NCBI GenBank assembly: GCA_947629195.1
Contig: CANRCS010000036.1
Location: 1 to 8,931, forward strand
Direction of reading: 5' to 3'
From: an uncultured Bacilli bacterium
GTDB lineage: Bacteria > Bacillota_I > Bacilli_A > RF39 > UBA660
DNA: 8,931 bases
Shown: in pieces, positions 1-8,172 of the stretch
How positions within the stretch are numbered: the stretch's first letter is position 1
Layout: every line of letters begins with the position of its first letter
Notes under the pieces: model-generated
What the model saw: only the letters and a program-made list of their open reading frames with translations
Told to the model about the DNA's origin: nothing
Databases searched by the model: none
Translations under genes and position numbers: made by a program

Positions 1-59
1 AATTTTCTTTATTATTTTTTTGTTAGTTAACTTAAAATAAAGACTTTTTTGTAAAAATT

Positions 60-68
60 TGGTACAAT
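60..68 (+). promoter_or_regulatory. Extended -10 promoter of the jetABCD operon
   Basis: TACAAT at 63-68 is one base from the TATAAT consensus and is preceded by TG at 60-61 with one base between, an extended -10 element. No good -35 hexamer is found at 16-18 bp (40-46 reads only weakly), which extended -10 promoters tolerate. The upstream 1-58 is strongly A/T-rich with T-runs and a small AGTTAACT palindrome at 25-32 that could be an operator, though at this base composition it may be chance. Transcription would start near 74-77, leaving a leader of only about 15-18 nt before the jetA ATG at 92. Promoter assignment is inferred from sequence alone. Confidence 0.55.
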
Positions 69-80
69 ATGTTGCGAAAC

Positions 81-87
81 GGGGTAG
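81..87 (+). promoter_or_regulatory. Weak ribosome binding site of jetA
   Basis: The G-rich stretch GGGGTAG lies 4-7 nt before the ATG at 92 and partly matches GGAGGTG. It is the only G-cluster in the upstream region and supports the ATG at 92 over the in-frame TTG at 59. It is weaker than the sites of jetB, jetC and jetD. Confidence 0.45.
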
Positions 88-91
88 TCCT

Positions 92-1561
92 ATGGAAGTA
101 ACTGAAAAATTAACTAAACAAATTGAAGAAGTAAAATATTTAAGTGTTGAAAATACTGATAGATATCGACCTATTATTAGATACTTTTTTAAGCAATACG
201 AAAAGTTAGAATATTGGCTTTATAAGGAAGATGTTTTTAATGAATTAAAATATAATTTTGAAGATTATACGATTGAGTTATGTGAACAAGATTTATTAAG
301 ACTTACTGAATGGGGAAACTTAACTAATATACAAGACAGTTCCAATGTTAAAACTGTAGAAGAATTTAAAAATAGAAAATTTCGTTATCAATTAACAGAA
401 TATGCTATTGAAATTGAAAGAATGGTAATGCGTTTAGAAACTTTAAATGTTGAAACAGCATCATTAGAACCAAAATTATTCGAAAAGATGAGAATATTAT
501 TTACGCAAATTCAAACATTAGAAGATTTAGAAGATATTAATGCTTGTTTTGAAGAATTAAACGAAACATTCACTAAGTTAAATAACAATTATAAAGATTT
601 TTTAAAAATGTTTAACGAAGCAAAAAGCGAAGAACTAATGAAAAGTGAACAATTTTTAATTTATAAGGATAAAGTTATAGAATATTTAAAAAACTTTATA
701 TCAGGTTTTCAGATTAATGAAATAAAAATCAAGAAAATTTTAAGTGAATATCCAAGTGATTTTGAAGATGTTCTTATGTCTAAAATAATGACTTATAAAA
801 GAAACCAACCTATTTTAGAAACTAATTTTGATTTTGATTATTTAGAAGAAGTATTACGAGGTAAGTATAGAAGTATTATTAAATGGTTTACTAATGATAA
901 ATATGAAGAAAGTGAATCTGAAAGATTAAAAAAGGGTGTTAATAATATAATTGCAAAAATAACTAAATATGTTATTTCAATTATTGAAGCAAATACAAGC
1001 ATTAATCGTATGGAAGAATATAGACATATTTTAACTCAATTTTTAAATTGTAAAGATTTAAGTAGTTCAGAAAAATTGGCTACAGTAGTATTTGGAATTG
1101 AAAAAGTAAAACATATATCTGGTATTGAAAAAACAACTGATTCTATAAATGTTAATCCAAAGGATAGTGAGCCAACTTTAATTTCTTTAAAAAGTCACAG
1201 TAGATTAGTTAGAGAAAAGGCGGTTAAAAATCAAGTCGTATCTAAAGCTGATGCAAAAGAAAAACAGCTAGTTGAAATAATGAAAGAAAAAGAAAAACAA
1301 AAAAAATTATTAAAAAAGTATATAGACATGGGTGAAATTTTAATTAAAGATTTAGTTAATATTGAAAGTTATGAGCGTAGATTTATATTATCACTGTTAG
1401 CTAATGGTATAAATAAAAATATTAAGAAGAATACAGAATTTGATATCTTATATAAGGTGGAGAAAATTGATGATGAAAAAGTTAAACTAATTTCAATTGA
1501 TGGAGTACTAACAATGGATAATTTCAAAATCGTATTTGTAGGTGATAAGAATGGAAATTAA
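92..1561 (+). CDS. jetA: Wadjet type I protein JetA (TIGR02677 family, kleisin-like)
   Basis: JetA is the kleisin-like (MukF-related) subunit of the Wadjet SMC complex. It bridges the JetC ATPase heads and carries JetB, and the assembled complex extrudes DNA loops in the cytoplasm. The 489-residue product matches the usual length of about 490 for TIGR02677. The N-terminal block at residues 24-52 (RYRPIIRYFF, then YWLYKEDVFNEL) is the family's recognisable start and probably forms part of a winged-helix domain. The middle is helical and charged, with a Lys/Glu-rich segment near residues 385-415 before a short C-terminal domain containing DGVLTMDNFKI. I chose the ATG at 92: the alternative in-frame TTG at 59 lies upstream of the -10 box at 63-68, so it would not be in the transcript. 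The gene is first in the operon and overlaps jetB by 11 bp. Family assignment rests on recalled family patterns and on the conserved four-gene order. Confidence 0.88.
   Translation: MEVTEKLTKQIEEVKYLSVENTDRYRPIIRYFFKQYEKLEYWLYKEDVFNELKYNFEDYTIELCEQDLLRLTEWGNLTNIQDSSNVKTVEEFKNRKFRYQLTEYAIEIERMVMRLETLNVETASLEPKLFEKMRILFTQIQTLEDLEDINACFEELNETFTKLNNNYKDFLKMFNEAKSEELMKSEQFLIYKDKVIEYLKNFISGFQINEIKIKKILSEYPSDFEDVLMSKIMTYKRNQPILETNFDFDYLEEVLRGKYRSIIKWFTNDKYEESESERLKKGVNNIIAKITKYVISIIEANTSINRMEEYRHILTQFLNCKDLSSSEKLATVVFGIEKVKHISGIEKTTDSINVNPKDSEPTLISLKSHSRLVREKAVKNQVVSKADAKEKQLVEIMKEKEKQKKLLKKYIDMGEILIKDLVNIESYERRFILSLLANGINKNIKKNTEFDILYKVEKIDDEKVKLISIDGVLTMDNFKIVFVGDKNGN
1540..1546 (+). promoter_or_regulatory. 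Ribosome binding site deciding the jetB start
   Basis: AGGTGAT matches the 3' half of the consensus AAGGAGGTGAT and sits 4 nt before the ATG at 1551 (the AGGTG core is 6 nt away). It lies inside the end of jetA. The in-frame GTG at 1542 is part of this site, so the ATG is the start. Confidence 0.7.
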
Positions 1562-2699
1562 AGAAGAATTAGAATTATTATTGAATAACTTTATTATTAC
1601 TAAAGAAAAGGATAAAGATAGTTACTATAAAATTAAATCTAAAATAAAGAAATTAAGAGAATTTACAACAACTAAATTAGGTTGTGATATTATTATTAAT
1701 TCTTCATTAATAAAATTAGAAAAAATACCATCTGTTATTGATAATACTTTTAAAATAGAAGATTTTAATTCAACTAAAGATTATGCATTATTTGTTCTTG
1801 TAATAATGTTTTTAGAAGACAAAGCAAAAGATGAACAATTTATATTATCAAATTTGACAACTTTTATTTCTAATTTACTAGCAACTATACCAAATAAGGA
1901 GTTAATAATAGATTTTAAAGATTATTCTACTAGAAAAAGTTTGGTAGATGTCCTAAAATATACTATTAAATTAGGTGTGATAAAATTAATTGATGGAAAT
2001 GATAATTTGTTTAAGGAATCCATTGATAATGAGGCATTATATGAAAATACAGGAATCTCTCATTATATAATAAGACAATTTAAAGACGATATCTTTTCAT
2101 TTAAAGAACCAAGTGATTATTTAAAAATTTCTAATACAGAAGACTCTTTAAGTAAAAAAAGATATTTTACATATAGAAGTTTATTGTTCTATCCTAGTTT
2201 TAATTATTCTGATTTTGAACCTGATGTATATAATTATTTTATCAATTATAGAAATCGTATCATAAATGATATAAATTATTTACTAGATGGAGATTTATTA
2301 ATTTATGATAATATCGCACTTCTAACAACTACTGAAAAAAATTCTCGTTTAACTTTTCCAAACAGTCGTAAAGTAATACATGATATTATACTTTTAGTAA
2401 ATGATTATATTGTAAATGAAATAGGAAATTTAACTTTGGAAAAATTTGAATTAGAGCAATTATTAATAAAAATACATAGAGATAATAATAAATATTTTAG
2501 TAAAGAATATAGAGAAATGGGAGATAATAATTTTTTTAAAATGGTTACAACATCTATGGAAAAATTTAAATTATTAAAGATAGAAGATAATATTTATAAG
2601 TTTTCACCAGCAATTTATTTAATAGGTGGTAAATATCCTGATGATGAAAAAGAAGATAATACAAGTTTTGAACAACTTAGTTTAGGAATGGAGGAATAA
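1551..2699 (+). CDS. jetB: Wadjet type I protein JetB (TIGR02678 family, KITE-like)
   Basis: JetB is the winged-helix KITE-like (MukE-related) subunit that binds the JetA kleisin and helps the JetC motor hold DNA. The product is 382 residues, close to the usual length for TIGR02678. Visible family-like segments are KKRYFTYRSLLFYPSF around residue 202-217 and LTFPNSRKVIHDIILLV starting at residue 267, the latter resembling the family's 'RFP...' block followed by a helix. There are no membrane segments or catalytic motifs, as expected for a structural subunit. The start at 1551 overlaps the end of jetA by 11 bp, so translation is probably coupled. The stop is 1 bp before the jetC ATG. On its own the sequence is divergent; position between jetA and jetC and size carry much of the call. 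Confidence 0.85.
   Translation: MEIKEELELLLNNFIITKEKDKDSYYKIKSKIKKLREFTTTKLGCDIIINSSLIKLEKIPSVIDNTFKIEDFNSTKDYALFVLVIMFLEDKAKDEQFILSNLTTFISNLLATIPNKELIIDFKDYSTRKSLVDVLKYTIKLGVIKLIDGNDNLFKESIDNEALYENTGISHYIIRQFKDDIFSFKEPSDYLKISNTEDSLSKKRYFTYRSLLFYPSFNYSDFEPDVYNYFINYRNRIINDINYLLDGDLLIYDNIALLTTTEKNSRLTFPNSRKVIHDIILLVNDYIVNEIGNLTLEKFELEQLLIKIHRDNNKYFSKEYREMGDNNFFKMVTTSMEKFKLLKIEDNIYKFSPAIYLIGGKYPDDEKEDNTSFEQLSLGMEE
2690..2694 (+). promoter_or_regulatory. Strong ribosome binding site of jetC
   Basis: A perfect GGAGG core lies 6 nt before the ATG at 2701, inside the last codons of jetB. It fixes the jetC start. Confidence 0.85.
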
Positions 2700-2700
2700 T

Positions 2701-5700
2701 ATGTCAAGATATAAAGTAAATAGAATTGGTTTTGTAAACTTTTGGTTATATGATGAAGAAGATTTCTATTTTTATGATGGGAAACTTTTGCTAAGAGGAG
2801 GTAATGGTGCAGGTAAAACTATTACTATGCAATCATTTTTTCCATTAATATTCGACGGGAATAAATCTCCAGAAAGGTTGGATCCATTTGGCTCACGTGA
2901 TAGAAGAATTGAAAATTACTTATTACCAGAAGATTTTGATGGTAATGAGAATACCGGATATTTATATATGGAGTTTTATAATAAAGAAGAAGAAAAATAT
3001 ATAACAATAGGTATTGGGCTTAGAGCAATTAAAAATAGAAATTGTGAATTTTGGGGATTTGCAATTACAGATAATAGAAGAATAGGAATTGATTTCCTAT
3101 TGTTTAAGGATAGGGTTTTAAGGATACCATTAACAAAAAAGGAATTACAAACACGTCTTGGTACAGGTGGAGAATTTGTTGATACAATTAAAGATTATAA
3201 AAAAATGGTTAACAAATTGTTATTTGGCTTTACTAATGTAGATTTGTATTCTGAATTTATAAATTTAATGATTCAAATACGTTCTCCTAAATTATCCAAT
3301 TCGACAAGACCAAGTCAATTAACAAGTGTATTATCAACAGTATTAGAACCTCTTAGTGATGATGATTTAAGAATAATGGCCGATTCAATTGATAATATGA
3401 ATAAATATAAAGAAAAATTAGATGACTTACAAAATGAACAAAAAGCATGTTTCAATTTAAAAAATGCTTACCAAGAATATAATAAATCTATTTTATATAA
3501 TAAGGGTGAAAATTTCCTAAAGTATAGACAAACACAAAATAATCTTAAAAAAGAAATAAAAGAAAAACAAAATAAACGTGTTGAATTATTAGATGAAATA
3601 GAAAAAGAAAGTAACAATATTAAAAATTTAAAATTAGAAAAACAAGAATTAGAACATCGTAAAAGTAAATTGGATGAAACTGATTTAAAAGGTATAAGTA
3701 ATCAATTAGATGAAATAACTAATATAATAAAAGAATTAGAAAATGATATATCAAATAAAGAAAAGGATTACCAACAAAAGGAAGATATTTTATTTAAAGA
3801 TGAAAAAAACTTAAAAATAAAAAAAGATGAACTATACAATGTTGAAAAAACTTTTAATGATTTAATAGAGGATTTAACAAGTTATGAAGAAGACATTAAT
3901 TTTGATGATGCAAAATTCTATTTAGATGATTTAAAAAAAGAAAAATTCGAATTTCAACAAATGACTTCTTATTTGAACACAATGAAAAAACGTTGCGAAC
4001 TACTAACTAGTTTACAAGATATTGCATACAAATCATATCAAAAAGAAGCTGAAATTGAGATAGAAAAAAATAAATATGCAGAGAGTAGTGATCACTTAAA
4101 AGAAATCGAAAAAAATCGTGTTGATGCTTCAAATGCTTTATTAGATTGTGCGAATAATTTTAAGGATATGATAATAAAAGTATCTTTAGAAAACAATATC
4201 TTAAAATTAAACCAAGAAAAATTGGATGAAATATATAAAATAATTGATAATCTTGAAAAAGATATGTTTATTAAAATTAAAGATATTTTAAAAAATCAAA
4301 GTTATGAAAATATTAATGAAATTCAAATTAATATTTCAAACAATAATATAAAGATTAATGAATATAAATCTAAAATAGAAAAGTTAAATTTAGATTATGA
4401 AAATATTGATAATATTTTAATAGAAGATTTATTAGATGATGATACTAAAGAATATTTTAATAATAATAATATTCCATATAAATATTTCTTTGAAACTGTT
4501 AAATTTAAAGATAATATAACAGATATTACCAGAAAACAAGTAGAATCTTTCCTACTACAAACAGGTATTTTAACATCATTTGTTGTTAATCAAAAAGTTT
4601 TGAATTCAAATATAAAAACTAAGTGTGTAAAAGAAGGAAAATTTGTAAATAATAATTTAACAAGTTATTTGGAAGTACTTGATACTCCATTTAAAGAAAA
4701 AATAAATAGAGTTTTACAAAGTATTTCAATTAACGATGATAGTCTAATTAAAATACTTGATAATGGTACATATGAATTTGCCATTATAGAAGGAATGATT
4801 GATCCAAATCATCAATTAAGATATATCGGTGAGGATATTAGAAAAAAATATATAGAAAGTGAAAAGAAAAAAATTGATATTGCGATTAACCAATTAACAA
4901 AAGAAATTACTAATTTAGAAAATGACAATTATAAATTAAATAATGATATAAAACTTGTAGATGAAGAATTTAATAATTTTGTTTTTCCAAGTGAAATTAA
5001 TGATTGCTTCGAAAGACTTGCCAAATTAGATTTAGATTTAAAATTTATAAATGAAAATATATCTAGATTAACTGATGTATTAAGAAATAAAACAAATGAA
5101 TTAAGAATCATTGAAGAAGAATTTAATTCGAAAAGATCGGGATATTATGGTTCAAATAAATATCTTGATATAAGAGAATTGCTAGAGAATACAAATATTT
5201 ATTTGGAGTTAGCAAATCAGTTATCAGTTTGTTTTAGTGAATATATAACTAAAAGTGATTTTATAAACCACTATAATCAAACTATTCAAAATCTTAATGA
5301 GGATTTAGATAATATTAAAGTAGAAATAGAAGAATTATCTTTTAAATTAAATAATTATAATAATAAAAAACAAACTATTGATGATATTTTGAATAGTGAT
5401 AAATATAAAGATGTGGGTCAAGAATATAAAAGAATAACAGAAAGATTAAATGTTATAAATGAAGAATTACCAATTAAATCTGAAATTGTTATAAAAAATA
5501 AGGTAAATTCTGAAAATTTGGAAGCTAATATTAAAAGTTTAGATGAAGAACTTAATAATATTGTAATTTTAAAAGATGTATCATATAAAATTTTTATGGA
5601 TGAATATAACTTGCATTATATAGATACAGAACCTTTAAAAGAAAATGAATTATATCATTATATAAATTCTCTAAAACCAAATAGTACTAATAGGGATATT

Positions 5701-6750
5701 TATGAAAAATTTAATGATAGTTTGAATAAATATTCTCAATATCTTATTAATTATGCACCTAAAAATATAAATATTCATTTAGTAGATGAAAATATATATT
5801 TAAACTTTACAAATGATGAATCTAAAAAGGATATTATAAATGAAATGTTTGATTCAGCAGTAAGACGTGATATATCATTCAATTACATGGGGAAAAATAT
5901 TAACCTATTAGAACTTAAAATGTCAATTGATAAATCTATTATAAGTTATCAAGATCTTATTAGTGAAGAAAATAGAAAATTATTTGAAGATCTATTAATT
6001 AATAATATCGGATCATCAATTAGAGAAAAAATATGGCAAAGTGAAGAATGGATAAATAAAGTAAAGGGTATAATGGAATCGATGAAAACATCTTCTGGAC
6101 TTAGTTTTTCATTAAAATGGTCAGGAATAAGTGCTCAAACTGAAGATGAAGTTGATACAAAAGAAATCGTCGAAATATTTAAAAAGGATGCAGAATCGTT
6201 AAAACCAGAACATTTGAAAAAAATTACTAACCATTTTAAAAGTAAAATTAGAATGAAAGAAGAATCACTAGAAGAAAGTGATAGAAATTATTTAGAAATT
6301 ATTAAGGAAGTATTGGATTATCGAAAATGGTTTGAATTTAAACTTTATTTTAAAAGAGGAAATAATGAAAAGAAGGAATTAACAGATAGAGAATTTAATA
6401 AAATGAGTGGGGGAGAAAAAGCTATTGCAATGTATATACCATTATTTTCAAGTGTGTATGCTAAATTGAGTAGTGCCTATGACAGTGCTCCGCGTATAAT
6501 CGCACTTGATGAAGCTTTTGCAGGCGTTGATGATGATAATATAAAAGATGCTTTTCGTATTTTAGAACAATTAGATTTAGATTATGTTCTTACTAGCCAA
6601 CAACTATGGGGTGATTATGAAACAGTTAAACATTTAGCAATTAGTGAGTTGTATCATTTAGTTGGATCTAAAGTTATTTCGACTATTAAGTATAAATGGG
6701 ATGGAAAATCAAGGACTATAATAAATGATATCAGCGAATATCAAACTTAA
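2701..6750 (+). CDS. jetC: Wadjet type I SMC-like ATPase JetC (TIGR02680 family)
   Basis: JetC is the MukB/SMC-like motor whose ATP cycle drives loop extrusion along plasmid DNA. Its 1349 residues match the roughly 1350 of TIGR02680. The N-terminal head carries Walker A GGNGAGKT at residues 33-40 (Lys39). The family's hallmark block follows, with SPERLDPFGSR at 56-66 and RRIENYLL just after. Long Lys/Glu/Asn-rich coiled coils run about 228-575 and 720-1000. Between them, about 590-690, is a hinge-like region whose start (IPYKYFFETVKF, then a LLQTGIL motif) resembles the family. The C-terminal head has the ABC signature MSGGEK at 1235-1240, Walker B IIALDE with Asp1270 and Glu1271, a D-loop-like GVDDDN, and SQQLWGDY at 1299-1306 where many ABC ATPases have a switch histidine. 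All ATPase motifs are intact. Motifs are seen directly; domain limits of the coils and hinge are estimates. Confidence 0.95.
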   Translation: MSRYKVNRIGFVNFWLYDEEDFYFYDGKLLLRGGNGAGKTITMQSFFPLIFDGNKSPERLDPFGSRDRRIENYLLPEDFDGNENTGYLYMEFYNKEEEKYITIGIGLRAIKNRNCEFWGFAITDNRRIGIDFLLFKDRVLRIPLTKKELQTRLGTGGEFVDTIKDYKKMVNKLLFGFTNVDLYSEFINLMIQIRSPKLSNSTRPSQLTSVLSTVLEPLSDDDLRIMADSIDNMNKYKEKLDDLQNEQKACFNLKNAYQEYNKSILYNKGENFLKYRQTQNNLKKEIKEKQNKRVELLDEIEKESNNIKNLKLEKQELEHRKSKLDETDLKGISNQLDEITNIIKELENDISNKEKDYQQKEDILFKDEKNLKIKKDELYNVEKTFNDLIEDLTSYEEDINFDDAKFYLDDLKKEKFEFQQMTSYLNTMKKRCELLTSLQDIAYKSYQKEAEIEIEKNKYAESSDHLKEIEKNRVDASNALLDCANNFKDMIIKVSLENNILKLNQEKLDEIYKIIDNLEKDMFIKIKDILKNQSYENINEIQINISNNNIKINEYKSKIEKLNLDYENIDNILIEDLLDDDTKEYFNNNNIPYKYFFETVKFKDNITDITRKQVESFLLQTGILTSFVVNQKVLNSNIKTKCVKEGKFVNNNLTSYLEVLDTPFKEKINRVLQSISINDDSLIKILDNGTYEFAIIEGMIDPNHQLRYIGEDIRKKYIESEKKKIDIAINQLTKEITNLENDNYKLNNDIKLVDEEFNNFVFPSEINDCFERLAKLDLDLKFINENISRLTDVLRNKTNELRIIEEEFNSKRSGYYGSNKYLDIRELLENTNIYLELANQLSVCFSEYITKSDFINHYNQTIQNLNEDLDNIKVEIEELSFKLNNYNNKKQTIDDILNSDKYKDVGQEYKRITERLNVINEELPIKSEIVIKNKVNSENLEANIKSLDEELNNIVILKDVSYKIFMDEYNLHYIDTEPLKENELYHYINSLKPNSTNRDIYEKFNDSLNKYSQYLINYAPKNINIHLVDENIYLNFTNDESKKDIINEMFDSAVRRDISFNYMGKNINLLELKMSIDKSIISYQDLISEENRKLFEDLLINNIGSSIREKIWQSEEWINKVKGIMESMKTSSGLSFSLKWSGISAQTEDEVDTKEIVEIFKKDAESLKPEHLKKITNHFKSKIRMKEESLEESDRNYLEIIKEVLDYRKWFEFKLYFKRGNNEKKELTDREFNKMSGGEKAIAMYIPLFSSVYAKLSSAYDSAPRIIALDEAFAGVDDDNIKDAFRILEQLDLDYVLTSQQLWGDYETVKHLAISELYHLVGSKVISTIKYKWDGKSRTIINDISEYQT
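6711..6715 (+). promoter_or_regulatory. Ribosome binding site of jetD inside jetC
   Basis: AAGGA lies 9 nt before the ATG at 6725 and within the jetC coding region. It supports the start that gives a 26-bp jetC/jetD overlap. Confidence 0.65.
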
Positions 6751-7957
6751 GTTGAAAAAATATTTTGAAGTAGTCGAATTTAAACAGTTGTTAGAACAAT
6801 TAAAAAGAAAATATATTCAATACGACTCATGCATAGGTACGATTAGTGTTAAACCTGAAACTAATGAAGAAGCAATAAAACTATCAAAGTTCCTAGCTAA
6901 AAATATAAAGAAAAACATTAAAACAAATATTAAAATAGTGGATATTCAAAAATCATTAGATGATAGTATATTTGAAGGTGTAAAAGTTGATGATCTTTTA
7001 TTAATGTTCTATCCTAACATAAAAAGTAATAGGCAAATTCAAATAGAAAAAAATTTATATATTGAAAAATATTTGACAGATTATAAAAAAGTTTATGAAC
7101 ACTCAAATATAAATTCTCTTTTTAACCATAATGAAGCACTAAAAAAAATTAAATATTTTATTTTAAATGATAGGTTGTTATTAGAAAATGTTTTAAAATC
7201 ATTAGTTCAATTACCTATTTATAAAAATGATAATGAATATTTAGCTATTTTCTCTTCTGTTTCAACTGGTAATCCCCATTATTATGATTTAGATACTCAT
7301 AATTGCAATGTATTATTACAATTTATATGCTATTTGTTCAATATCAAATTTGAAAACGTAAGAAGTGTAAAAAAAAGTATACTTGAACAAGTTGGTATTT
7401 TAATAGATGAAGTTTCAAATTATGTAATTACCTATAATTTAAGTGGAAATGAAATGTTGAATATTTTTAAAAATAATTTAACACCGTTAACAATTAATTT
7501 GTCAAATATTAAAAAGATTGAAAATATTGTAATTGAAAATAATGTGTTATTAATTGTTGAAAATCCATCATTTATTAGTAAAATAAATAATAAAAAAATA
7601 AATTATTCTGTAATTGTTACTTCTGGGAATTCAAACTTGGTTATATATAAATTATTAGAAAAAATTAAAGGAGCTAAAATATATTTTAATGGGGATTTTG
7701 ATCCTGAAGGATTACTAATTGCCCAAAATTTTATAGATAAATATCCTAATATAGAATTTATTGGTTATAATGAAAAATATTATCAAAATGGATTATCAGA
7801 TAATGTAATTAATGAATCTAGGTTAAAAAAATTAAATCATATTTCAGATGAAAACTTAGTTATTATTAAAAAACTTCTTATATCTAACAAGTTATCTTCA
7901 TATCAGGAAGCAAATTATGATATGTTGTTAGAAGAGATGGAAAGTTATGCTTTATAA
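6725..7957 (+). CDS. jetD: Wadjet type I nuclease JetD (TIGR02679; DUF3323/DUF2399, Toprim)
   Basis: JetD is the nuclease of Wadjet, related to topoisomerase VI subunit A/Spo11 by its Toprim fold. It cleaves small circular DNA after the JetABC motor has extruded it. The 410-residue product fits TIGR02679 (usually about 400). The N-terminal half (DUF3323-like) includes the segment GTISVKPETNEEAIKLSKFL near residues 38-57. The C-terminal DUF2399/Toprim part has the metal-binding acidic set: Glu279 in IVENPS, and Asp324 and Asp326 in the DxD of FNGDFDPEG. All three are present, so metal-dependent cleavage should be possible. The start overlaps jetC by 26 bp and has its own AAGGA site, suggesting coupled translation that ties nuclease level to the motor. 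A terminator follows 16 bp after the stop, so this is the last gene of the operon. Confidence 0.92.
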   Translation: MISANIKLKLKKYFEVVEFKQLLEQLKRKYIQYDSCIGTISVKPETNEEAIKLSKFLAKNIKKNIKTNIKIVDIQKSLDDSIFEGVKVDDLLLMFYPNIKSNRQIQIEKNLYIEKYLTDYKKVYEHSNINSLFNHNEALKKIKYFILNDRLLLENVLKSLVQLPIYKNDNEYLAIFSSVSTGNPHYYDLDTHNCNVLLQFICYLFNIKFENVRSVKKSILEQVGILIDEVSNYVITYNLSGNEMLNIFKNNLTPLTINLSNIKKIENIVIENNVLLIVENPSFISKINNKKINYSVIVTSGNSNLVIYKLLEKIKGAKIYFNGDFDPEGLLIAQNFIDKYPNIEFIGYNEKYYQNGLSDNVINESRLKKLNHISDENLVIIKKLLISNKLSSYQEANYDMLLEEMESYAL

Positions 7958-7973
7958 AATTAAATATATTAAA

Positions 7974-8010
7974 AAGAACGTATACATTTATTTAGTACGT
8001 TCTTATTTTT
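7974..8010. terminator. Intrinsic terminator after jetD, probably bidirectional
   Basis: A perfect 9-bp inverted repeat, AAGAACGTA at 7974-7982 and TACGTTCTT at 7996-8004, encloses a 13-nt A/T-rich loop. On the + strand it is followed by ATTTTT (8005-8010), terminating jetABCD 16 bp after the jetD stop. On the - strand the same stem is followed by a U-run continuing from its arm (the A-run at 7971-7975), so it could also stop the convergent metallopeptidase gene, whose stop is about 170 nt away. The + strand role is well supported; the - strand role is inferred. Confidence 0.8.
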
Positions 8011-8071
8011 CTATTCTTTAACATTATATTTACTACGAAATTATTAGTTGCTTTTGTGGGAATATATATAT

Positions 8072-8102
8072 TTATATTTATCTACCAAAGTAGAAAATAT
8101 AA
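8072..8102. repeat. Inverted repeat (hairpin) of unknown role in the intergenic region
   Basis: TCTAC (8081-8085) and GTAGA (8090-8094) pair around a CAAA loop. The pairing extends outward for eight more base pairs (8072-8079 with 8095-8102) across a single bulged A at 8080, giving about 13 bp in all. Neither side has a clear T-run, so it is not a typical intrinsic terminator. It lies 70 bp from the end of the - strand gene and might be a 3' mRNA stabiliser or a weak terminator, but the outer pairs are all A/T and could be chance. Confidence 0.45.
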
Positions 8103-8172
8103 TATGAAATAGTGAAAAACTATCTTAAAACTAAGTAATTAATTCTAATCAAAAATACTAAAATTATTTAAT

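Noticed and set aside
59..91. TTG at 59 as the jetA start, adding 11 residues
   Set aside because: It lies upstream of the -10 box and the expected transcription start; the ATG at 92 has a G-rich site at suitable distance and gives the family-typical length.
1542..1550. GTG at 1542 as the jetB start
   Set aside because: The GTG is part of the AGGTGAT Shine-Dalgarno site that serves the ATG at 1551, and nothing similar precedes the GTG itself.
2825..3007. Open frame on the - strand inside jetC
   Set aside because: It is antisense to the highly conserved JetC N-terminal head, is only 60 codons, and has no recognisable motif.
4929..5111. Open frame on the - strand inside jetC
   Set aside because: It is antisense to a JetC coiled-coil region and its Ser/Leu/Phe-rich product is what reverse-complemented Lys/Glu/Asn codons give.
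92..7957. Chromosomal MukBEF, SbcCD, or type II/III Wadjet
   Set aside because: The order kleisin-KITE-SMC-Toprim includes a nuclease absent from MukBEF; the JetC SPERLDPFGSR block, the JetD DUF2399-like VENP/GDFD pattern and the lengths fit type I and not the DUF3375/DUF4194/DUF3322 set of type II.
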